DNA of 20,540 nucleotides from the NCBI GenBank assembly GCA_900544175.1, contig UQUN01000034.1, forward strand, positions 1 to 20,540. The letters are read 5' to 3'. Position numbers and translations under genes: made by a program. How positions within the stretch are numbered: position 1 is the first letter of the stretch; every line of letters starts with the position of its first letter. The stretch comes from an uncultured Alistipes sp. (GTDB lineage: Bacteria > Bacteroidota > Bacteroidia > Bacteroidales > UBA932). This document shows positions 6,998-13,650 of the stretch, in pieces. The notes under the pieces are model-generated. The model searched no databases. It saw nothing but the letters and a program-made list of their open reading frames with translations, and was not told the origin of the DNA.

Positions 6998-7722
6998 ACG
7001 GCCGACGTGCAGAGAAGGGCTGCCGTCTCGGTACGAAGGCGGGAAGGGCCGAGGGACAGCGGAACGAATCCGTCCGAGAGCGCCATATCTATTTCTTTTG
7101 ACGAGAAATCCCCTTCCGGGCCTATCAGGAACAGAGCCTGCGGCTTCCTCTCCGAAGACTTCAATGAAGACACAGCAGAAACAAGCGGCTGTCTGGTATT
7201 CAGTCCAGAAGCGATGTCACTGTCACAATAGGCAATGAACTTCGCACCCGGAAACCCGGAAGCAGCCTTAATCAGTTCACCGAACGGCGTAAGTACGTCC
7301 AACTGGGGCACCTGTCCTTTCAGGGACTGCTTTGCCGCAGCGACGATCAGTCTCTGCCCCCTCTCCACATTGTACACTTTCCTCTCTGAATGCATACACA
7401 ATAGCGGGGTGATGCGGTCAACTCCCATCTCAACCGCCTTCTCGGCAAACCACTCGAACCGGTCCACATTCTTGGTTGGAGCCACAGCCATCCAAAGACA
7501 GTAGTCATGCTTCCCGAAGCCGCCTTCCACAGAGAGCACCTCGAGAAGCGTCCTGTCCGGGTCGGCATCAATTATGCGGCAACGGTAGAGATTGCCGTCT
7601 CCTCCGCTTACAAGCACCTCATCCTCCACTCTGTGCCTCAGCACCTTGACACAGTGTTTAGACTCTCCGGCAGACAACTCGGCTCTGCCGTCACGGATTT
7701 TATTGCTATAAAACAATTCCAC
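6973..7722 (-). CDS. rsmE: 16S rRNA (uracil1498-N3)-methyltransferase
   Basis: RsmE methylates N3 of U1498 in 16S rRNA during 30S maturation. The 249-residue protein has the N-terminal PUA-like part beginning ELFYSNKI with HCVKVLRHRVEDEV, and a C-terminal SPOUT knot with FLIGPEGDFSSKEID and LSLGPSRLRTETAALLC, the SAM-binding signature. The start is GTG at 7722: the family normally begins with a short M-x-LFY sequence and no in-frame ATG precedes it. The TAnnTTTG element at 7735-7728 ends only 5 bases before this GTG, so the message may have almost no leader. Its 3' end overlaps the end of ispF by 25 bases on the opposite strand. Confidence 0.95.
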   Translation of the reverse strand: MELFYSNKIRDGRAELSAGESKHCVKVLRHRVEDEVLVSGGDGNLYRCRIIDADPDRTLLEVLSVEGGFGKHDYCLWMAVAPTKNVDRFEWFAEKAVEMGVDRITPLLCMHSERKVYNVERGQRLIVAAAKQSLKGQVPQLDVLTPFGELIKAASGFPGAKFIAYCDSDIASGLNTRQPLVSAVSSLKSSERKPQALFLIGPEGDFSSKEIDMALSDGFVPLSLGPSRLRTETAALLCTSAVYSAFSCI

Positions 7723-7727
7723 AAATG

Positions 7728-7735
7728 CAAATTTA
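7728..7735 (-). promoter_or_regulatory. -7 element directly abutting the rsmE start
   Basis: TAAATTTG on the minus strand fits TAnnTTTG exactly. With transcription expected a few bases beyond its G (7728), the mRNA would begin at or within a couple of bases of the GTG at 7722. No -33 match is seen at the normal distance. Confidence 0.45.
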
Positions 7736-7785
7736 GCCTAAATTTACTTACCTTGGCATCCTGGAATAGTCAACATTGAACAGAA

Positions 7786-8631
7786 ATGACTGACAACTCA
7801 CGCAGAATATCCATAATGGGGATAGTGAACCTGACTGACAACTCTTATTTCCCCTCAAGCAGATGCCTGGACAGTCATGGAGATCCAGACATGCACCGCG
7901 TCATGGGACGCACAGAGCAGATGATATCAGAAGGAGCCGGCATCATAGACATCGGCGCCTGTTCAACACGTCCAGGATCCGAGCCTGTAGGCATGGAAGA
8001 AGAATGGCGCAGACTCGCTCCGGTACTGAAAGAAATCCGGAAACAGTTCCCGGAAACACAGATATCCGTCGACACATATTGGGCCGCGGTCGTTCAAAGG
8101 ACTTTCGACCTGATAGGAGATTTCATTGTAAACGACATCTCGGCCGGAGAAGACGACCCCGACATGCTTGCCACTACAGGCAGGCTCGGCCTCAAGTACA
8201 TAGCCATGCACAAAAGGGGGAACCCGAAGACCATGCAGAATCTCTGCGAATACGATAATATCGTGGAAGATATTCTGTCGTACTTCAAGAGTTTCGGGAC
8301 CAGAGCGGACCAGGCCGGCATCAGAGAATGGATATTGGATCCAGGATTCGGATTCGCCAAGACAGTCGAGCAGAACTACATACTGCTGAGTCACCTGGAC
8401 CGGTTCTGCACCTTGGGACGCAGGATTCTGGTAGGAGTATCGCGGAAAAGCATGATCTACCGTCTGTTCAACATCACTCCTGAAGATGCCCTGCCACAGA
8501 CCCAAGTCCTGCATTTAGCAGCACTGGAACGTGGTGCGGACATTCTCAGGGTCCATGATGTAGCCGAAGCCGCCAGGACCGTCGCAGTATGGCAGATGCT
8601 CTCACAGGAAAGGACACGCCAGACAGAATGA
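7786..8631 (+). CDS. folP: dihydropteroate synthase
   Basis: FolP condenses p-aminobenzoate with dihydropterin pyrophosphate to give dihydropteroate in folate synthesis; it is the target of sulfonamides. The 281-residue TIM barrel shows IMGIVNLTDNSYF (10-22), DIGACSTRPGSEPVG (55-69) with the sulfa-contacting loop S-T-R-P intact, SVDT, the pterin-site DPGFGFAKT, GVSRKS and the closing RVHDV. The first loop departs from the common NVTPDSF: the Pro-Asp pair is replaced by Asp-Asn. It heads a rightward series of four genes. A weak TACCTTGG (7749-7756) lies ahead of it, one base off the -7 consensus. Confidence 0.96.
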   Translation: MTDNSRRISIMGIVNLTDNSYFPSSRCLDSHGDPDMHRVMGRTEQMISEGAGIIDIGACSTRPGSEPVGMEEEWRRLAPVLKEIRKQFPETQISVDTYWAAVVQRTFDLIGDFIVNDISAGEDDPDMLATTGRLGLKYIAMHKRGNPKTMQNLCEYDNIVEDILSYFKSFGTRADQAGIREWILDPGFGFAKTVEQNYILLSHLDRFCTLGRRILVGVSRKSMIYRLFNITPEDALPQTQVLHLAALERGADILRVHDVAEAARTVAVWQMLSQERTRQTE

Positions 8632-8649
8632 CGGTATCACAAAAGTTAG

Positions 8650-8657
8650 TATCTTTG
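8650..8657 (+). promoter_or_regulatory. -7 element upstream of the YfcE-like gene
   Basis: TATCTTTG is a perfect TAnnTTTG, 22 bases before the ATG at 8680. No clear -33 element is visible. It suggests that the phosphodiesterase gene and those downstream can be transcribed independently of folP. Confidence 0.55.
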
Positions 8658-8679
8658 TCGTTAAAACATTTATCGGGAA

Positions 8680-9177
8680 ATGTTCATAGGTATAATATCG
8701 GACACTCACTGCATCTTCGACGATCCGCTCAGGAAATTTCTTGAACCGGTCGACGAGATATGGCACGCCGGTGATTTCGGCAATGAGGAGACCCTGCTGC
8801 AGATATCCGCATTCAAGCCCATGAGAGGAGTGTACGGTAACTGCGACGGCACTCAGGTCCGGATGAGGGTACCGTACGTACAGAACTTCGAATGTGAGGG
8901 CAGGAAGATCCTGATCATGCACATCGGCGGATATCCAGGCAGGTACGACTACAAGGCTTTCCAACTGATCAACGCGCACATGCCTGACATATTCGTATGC
9001 GGGCACTCTCACATACTGAAAGTCATCAATGACAAAAAGTACGGCATGCTCACCATCAATCCGGGCGCGGCCGGGATACAAGGCTTCCATCAGGTACGGA
9101 CTGCAATAAGAGTACATATTGACGAGGACGGCATCCACGATATGGAAGTAGGAGAATGGCCCCGCTTTACCAAATAG
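8680..9177 (+). CDS. YfcE/MJ0936-family metallophosphoesterase
   Basis: A 165-residue calcineurin-like phosphoesterase of the small single-domain type, probably cytosolic and a Mn-dependent phosphodiesterase. All metal ligands are seen: SDTH (Asp8, His10), HAGDFG (Asp32), GNCD (Asn54), His81 in LIMHIGGYPG, and GHSH (His109, His111). The NPGA segment near the end is also typical. The physiological substrate of this family is generally not known; E. coli YfcE hydrolyses artificial phosphodiesters. The gene has its own -7 element and lies 48 bases after folP and 27 bases before the peptidase gene. Confidence 0.92.
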   Translation: MFIGIISDTHCIFDDPLRKFLEPVDEIWHAGDFGNEETLLQISAFKPMRGVYGNCDGTQVRMRVPYVQNFECEGRKILIMHIGGYPGRYDYKAFQLINAHMPDIFVCGHSHILKVINDKKYGMLTINPGAAGIQGFHQVRTAIRVHIDEDGIHDMEVGEWPRFTK

Positions 9178-9204
9178 ACCATATTCATTAAATTATCAAT
9201 TAAA

Positions 9205-11664
9205 ATGAGAATAAAACCATTACTGATCACGGTACTGTTCTGTCTGTCCGCAGCCAGCGCCAGTTCACAGCAGATGCAGATACCTGTAACCGAAGCCAAC
9301 TATGACCTGGCGGAACGTTTCTCGCCGAACAGAGTCAACAAGATGGTCTTCTCCCAGACCATCAATCCGACATGGTTTCCGTCTTCCGACAGATTCTGGT
9401 ACAAATGGCAGACTCCGGAAGGCACCGAGTTCTGGATCGTGGACCCTTCCGCAAAGACCAAGAAAAAGGTCTTCGACATGGACAGACTGGCCATGGAGCT
9501 CACGTCCGTCATTCTCGATCCATTTGACGCGCAACACATACCCTTCATGAACCTGCGCCTGAAAGACGAGAACACATTCACATTTGAAATCAAGTCCTCC
9601 ATAGACGTACCTGCCGAACAGGACAGCACATCCGCCGTACCTGAGAAGCCGGTAATGGAGAAAAAGATATTCCGGTTCGAGTACGACATACGCACCGGCC
9701 AGCTTACAGATGTCACGGACAAGGAAAAGAAAAAGGAGTTTCCCGAATGGGCCAACATCTCTCCAGACAGCAGTTTCGTCGTCTACGCAAAAGGCTACAA
9801 CCTCTATTGGACAGACATGGAGAATCTGCGCAAGTTCATGGCTGACGAGTCCGACTCAACATTTGTGGAGCATGCCCTTACCACTGACGGGAGCAAGGAT
9901 GTGGCATACGGCGGCAATGACTATACTGGAGTAGAAGACAGGGACACCTGCAGCAGATACTATGTATATCTCAGCTGGTCTCCAGACTCCAGATACTTCG
10001 CACACCAGAAATACGACATGTCCGGCATAGGAGAACTATGGGTGATCAACTCCACCGCCAGCCCACGTCCGGTCCTGGAGACATACAAGTACCAGATGCC
10101 CGGCGAGCCCGGTCCAAAGAGCTACCTCATGTTGTTCGATATGGACAATATGACATCCCGGGTCCTGGACGTGTCAGAATTCAAGGACCAGACAGTCACT
10201 GTCCACAACAGACCTGCAAAGAACAGGGACGTCTACAACGACTACAACCCGACAGTATGGCTCGGTGACGGCAACTCCTTCTACTTCACACGCATCAGCC
10301 GCGACGAACACAGAGCCGACATCTGCCGTTACTGGATCACCGGAGACTCGGTGCAGGTACTGATAAAAGAGAGACTGAATACATACATTGATGTCTGCGA
10401 TTTCGAACTCGTGGAGGAAACCGGTGAGATAATCATGCGCTCGGAGAGAAACGGATGGGCACAACTGTACCTTCATGACCGTGACGGCAGACTGGTCCGT
10501 CCCCTCACGGACGGCGCATACCATGTATCCACCATAGCCGGCACCGATCCAGAAACACGCATGGTATATTTCACTGCAACAGGTTTCGACAAGAATGAGA
10601 ATCCCTATTACAACCATCTGTTCAGTGTAAGCATGGACGGCAAGGGTGCAGTAAGGATGCTCAATCCCGGCGATTTCGACAACCGCAGCCACATCTCGGA
10701 TGACAACAGATTTTTCGTCAACAATGCATCCAGAGTCGATACGGCCCCGTCCAACGCCCTGTACAGCACAAGCGGCAGGAAAATCATGGATCTCGAAACC
10801 GCGGATCTCAGCCGACTGCTCATGGCAGGATACAGGTTTCCCGAAATATTCAAGGCAAAGGCAGCTGACGGTATCACAGACCTGTGGGGAGTCATATACA
10901 AGCCTTTCGACTTCGACTCCACCAGACTTTACCCCATAATCGAGTACGTATATCCAGGACCTCAGGTCGAAGCTACCGAATATTTCTGGACATCCAGAAT
11001 GAACCGCATCGACCGCCTGGCACAGCTTGGATTCATTGTAGTGACCGTAGGCCACAGAGGAGGTCATCCAGACAGATCCAAATGGTATCACAATTTCGGT
11101 TACGGCAACATGCGGGACTATCCTCTTGCAGATCATAAATATGTGCTCCAACAATTGGCATCACAACGTAAATATATGGATATCAACAAAGTTGGAATAC
11201 ATGGACACTCCGGAGGAGGATTCATGTCCACAGCTGCCATACTTACCTACCCCGATTTCTACAAAGCAGCTGTCTCCTGCGCCGGAAACCACGACAACAG
11301 TATCTACAACCGCTGGTGGAGCGAGACTCACCACGGTGTCAAGGAAAACGTATCGGCTGAAGGAGATACCACATTCCACTACAGCATAGACGTGAATCAG
11401 GACTTCGTAAAAAATCTCAAGGGCCACCTGCTTCTCGTACACGGAGACATGGACGACAATGTGCATCCGGCCAACACCACCCGTGTAGTCAATGCTCTCA
11501 TAAGGGCCAACAAGCGTTTCGAAATGCTATATCTGCCCGGTCAGAGACATGGTTTCGGAGACATGGACGAGTACTTCTTCTGGAAGATGGCTGACTTCTT
11601 CAGCCGCTGGCTCATAGGCGACTATGAGGACGATGTGGACATACGCCAGATGAACAACAATTGA
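9205..11664 (+). CDS. secreted S9 family peptidase (DPP IV-like fold)
   Basis: An 819-residue exported serine peptidase. Residues 1-21 form a signal peptide (basic start, hydrophobic core, ending ASASSQ), so it probably acts in the periplasm. A beta-propeller-type domain (about 60-540) with repeats such as LSWSPDSRYFAHQKYD is followed by an alpha/beta-hydrolase domain. The triad is complete: Ser669 in GHSGGG, Asp750 in HGDMDDNVH and His782 in GQRHGFG. The DWVYEEE segment that binds the free N-terminus in true dipeptidyl peptidase IV enzymes is not present at the expected place (here GGNDYTGVEDRDT). I therefore call only S9 peptidase and infer a different specificity. The kinase gene begins 10 bases downstream. 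Confidence 0.93.
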   Translation: MRIKPLLITVLFCLSAASASSQQMQIPVTEANYDLAERFSPNRVNKMVFSQTINPTWFPSSDRFWYKWQTPEGTEFWIVDPSAKTKKKVFDMDRLAMELTSVILDPFDAQHIPFMNLRLKDENTFTFEIKSSIDVPAEQDSTSAVPEKPVMEKKIFRFEYDIRTGQLTDVTDKEKKKEFPEWANISPDSSFVVYAKGYNLYWTDMENLRKFMADESDSTFVEHALTTDGSKDVAYGGNDYTGVEDRDTCSRYYVYLSWSPDSRYFAHQKYDMSGIGELWVINSTASPRPVLETYKYQMPGEPGPKSYLMLFDMDNMTSRVLDVSEFKDQTVTVHNRPAKNRDVYNDYNPTVWLGDGNSFYFTRISRDEHRADICRYWITGDSVQVLIKERLNTYIDVCDFELVEETGEIIMRSERNGWAQLYLHDRDGRLVRPLTDGAYHVSTIAGTDPETRMVYFTATGFDKNENPYYNHLFSVSMDGKGAVRMLNPGDFDNRSHISDDNRFFVNNASRVDTAPSNALYSTSGRKIMDLETADLSRLLMAGYRFPEIFKAKAADGITDLWGVIYKPFDFDSTRLYPIIEYVYPGPQVEATEYFWTSRMNRIDRLAQLGFIVVTVGHRGGHPDRSKWYHNFGYGNMRDYPLADHKYVLQQLASQRKYMDINKVGIHGHSGGGFMSTAAILTYPDFYKAAVSCAGNHDNSIYNRWWSETHHGVKENVSAEGDTTFHYSIDVNQDFVKNLKGHLLLVHGDMDDNVHPANTTRVVNALIRANKRFEMLYLPGQRHGFGDMDEYFFWKMADFFSRWLIGDYEDDVDIRQMNNN

Positions 11665-11674
11665 AACTATATTG

Positions 11675-12682
11675 ATGAAATCCATTTTAGGAATAGGCAA
11701 TGCCCTGACTGACATATTGGTGGAACTGCCCGACGACACTCTGCTCAGGCAGTTCCATCTTCCCAAGGGAAGCATGCAACACGTGGACAAGGAGACCGGC
11801 AACAAGATATGGCGGGTTCTGAAGGATATGGGAGCCCAATACGTTGCAGGAGGAGCAGCCGGGAACACTATCACAGGTACAGCCGTATTCGGAATGCCCT
11901 CAGGCTTTATCGGCAAGATCGGAGATGACGAGATAGGTGCCCTATACCGCTCCGACCAGAAGCGCAACGGCATCAGGTCCACCCTCCTTATCGGGAAAGA
12001 AGACTCAGGCAGGGCTTCGGTGTTCATCACTCCGCCCAACGCTGAAAGAACATTCGCGACCTATCTGGGTGCTGCTATGGAACTGTGCCCGGAAGACCTG
12101 AAGCCCGAGTATTTCCATGGATACGACTACTTTTTTATCGAAGGTTATCTGGTACAGAACCAGCAGCTTCTGAGACAGGCCGTAAAACTGGCCAAGGAAG
12201 CCGGCTGCCGTATCGCCATAGACATGGCCTCCTACAACGTGGTAGAGTCCAACGACACCTTCCTGCATGACATAGTCGAGCAGTATGTGGACATAGTCTT
12301 CGCCAACGAGACAGAAGCGGAGACATTCACACGCCACAGTCCACGTGAGGCAACGGACATCATCGCTGGAATGTGCAGCATAGCCGTTGTGAAGATAGGT
12401 GCGAAAGGCTCATTTATCAAGAGTGGAGACGAGTTCCACCATATAGAGGCATATCCGGCTGATGTCAAAGACGCGACAGGTGCCGGAGACCTCTATGCTG
12501 CCGGTTTCCTATACGCCCACGCATCAGGGATGCCGTTGGACGTGTGCGGCAAGGTAGGTTCGATCACTGCATCCAAAGTCGTAGAAGTCATAGGTCCCAA
12601 AATAGATATTCCACGCTGGAAATCCGCAAAACGGGAAATCCGCGCCCTTATTGCCGATAATCCCCAGGAATCTGTCCTTTAA
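11675..12682 (+). CDS. PfkB/ribokinase-superfamily kinase, probably adenosine-kinase-like
   Basis: The 335-residue cytosolic sugar or nucleoside kinase has the N-terminal SILGIGNALTDILVELPDD, the YVAGGAAGNTITGTAVFG glycine motif and the C-terminal DVKDATGAGDLYAAGFLY signature with catalytic Asp272. The wording of these motifs resembles adenosine kinases of the superfamily more than fructokinases, but the substrate cannot be fixed by eye. I start at ATG 11675; a TTG three bases earlier is in frame but less likely. It follows the S9 peptidase gene by 10 bases. Its TAA (12680-12682) shares bases with the stop of the convergent Rpn gene. Confidence 0.92.
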   Translation: MKSILGIGNALTDILVELPDDTLLRQFHLPKGSMQHVDKETGNKIWRVLKDMGAQYVAGGAAGNTITGTAVFGMPSGFIGKIGDDEIGALYRSDQKRNGIRSTLLIGKEDSGRASVFITPPNAERTFATYLGAAMELCPEDLKPEYFHGYDYFFIEGYLVQNQQLLRQAVKLAKEAGCRIAIDMASYNVVESNDTFLHDIVEQYVDIVFANETEAETFTRHSPREATDIIAGMCSIAVVKIGAKGSFIKSGDEFHHIEAYPADVKDATGAGDLYAAGFLYAHASGMPLDVCGKVGSITASKVVEVIGPKIDIPRWKSAKREIRALIADNPQESVL

Positions 12683-13626
12683 GACAATTCCTTTTCAGTA
12701 ATCCCAGTTATTGATTCTATATCCTCAAATGAGAAATTCCTGTCTCTCATAGTACGGGCTATCTCCAGTTGTTTCTTTTTCTCTCCCTCCTTGATTCCTT
12801 CTTCCATTCCCTCTGCCCGTCCTACTGCGATACCTTCCTCACGCCCCTCTGCACGGCCTTCGGCCAATCCCTTGGCCATCCCCTCAAAACGGGCTTCCTC
12901 CTGGGATGAGAAGATGCAGTCATGCAGTATGACTAAATTGTCCAGATGGCGGTAATATTCCCTGAGCTCCTCCTTGCTCATACTTCCCAGCTTAAGATGT
13001 TCCCTTACCCCGTCCAGACCGGGCGCAGTCGCCCCATCCGGAATCTCACCGGTATTCAGATAATATATCCACTCCTCAAGCGGTGATTTGGCGACCTTAT
13101 TAAAGTCATTGACCTTCAGTATATAATATTCAGGATATAGTTCGCTGACAGCATCCACGTTGAATTTCTGCCTCTGAAACGGTGAAAGTTCCAGCAACTC
13201 ATTGTTGTTCATCCCTCTGAACTCAGTCTTACCATGATATATGTAGTCACTTCCCGTTCCAAGAGGGAAATACACTATGTTTATGCTATATATCTTTCGG
13301 ACTTTATCATAGTTGTCCCCTCTGTTGATATATTCCGTCACAAGCTTAGAGGTTCCGAAAAGCATCCTCTGAAAATACGCAGTCTCGTTGTTGTTCTGTA
13401 TTTCCACCAGAAACAGATCTCCGTTCTCATTCTCGGCAAGCATATCAACCCGGTTACCTTTATCTTCCGGAAACTCCCGGTTACTCTCACTTTCCAGAAG
13501 ACTTCTGATCTTTATCTGATGCCCGAGCAGCGTTGTCAGAAATCCCTCAAGTACACCGTGATTGGCCTTATTGCGTAGCAGGCGCTTCATCGCCCAATCA
13601 AATCTTATGTACTTCTCTTTCTTCAT
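12679..13626 (-). CDS. Rpn-family PD-(D/E)XK nuclease / putative transposase
   Basis: A 315-residue protein of the recombination-promoting nuclease (Rpn/YhgA-like, PDDEXK) family. It starts MKKEKYIRFDWAMKRLLRNKANH, as many Bacteroidetes members do. The nuclease core is visible as NRVDMLAENENGDLFLVEIQNN, with the usual Asp and a Glu-x-Gln in place of E-x-K. The C-terminal part has a low-complexity run of xAEGxxEG units (complement of about 12782-12885), then KKKQLEIARTMRDRNFSFEDI. I choose ATG 13626; a GTG at 13644 would add six residues. It lies 24 bases after the nadC-nadA stop on the same strand, so it is probably read from that unit. Internal ATGs at 12981 and 12879 could produce a C-terminal fragment. 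Whether this copy mobilises DNA, defends against phage or is inert is not shown. Confidence 0.9.
   Translation of the reverse strand: MKKEKYIRFDWAMKRLLRNKANHGVLEGFLTTLLGHQIKIRSLLESESNREFPEDKGNRVDMLAENENGDLFLVEIQNNNETAYFQRMLFGTSKLVTEYINRGDNYDKVRKIYSINIVYFPLGTGSDYIYHGKTEFRGMNNNELLELSPFQRQKFNVDAVSELYPEYYILKVNDFNKVAKSPLEEWIYYLNTGEIPDGATAPGLDGVREHLKLGSMSKEELREYYRHLDNLVILHDCIFSSQEEARFEGMAKGLAEGRAEGREEGIAVGRAEGMEEGIKEGEKKKQLEIARTMRDRNFSFEDIESITGITEKELS
12782..12885 (-). repeat. in-frame repeats encoding the AEG/EEG-rich tail of the Rpn protein
   Basis: The minus strand carries degenerate short tandem units coding for GLAEGRAEGREEGIAVGRAE and continuing GMEEGIKEGE. The units are about 12 bases (four residues) long and imperfect. 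Such tails are common in this family and vary in length between copies. Confidence 0.7.
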
Positions 13627-13650
13627 ACCCTTCAGCTTTTCCACAAAAAT

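Noticed and set aside
10174..11154. 326-codon leftward open frame inside the S9 peptidase gene
   Set aside because: Antisense to a protein with a signal peptide and complete catalytic triad; its product is Val/Cys-rich without any family signature.
12782..12885. CRISPR-like or phase-variable tandem array
   Set aside because: The repeats are degenerate, in frame and coding within the Rpn tail, without spacers or cas genes. No CRISPR array was seen anywhere in the window.
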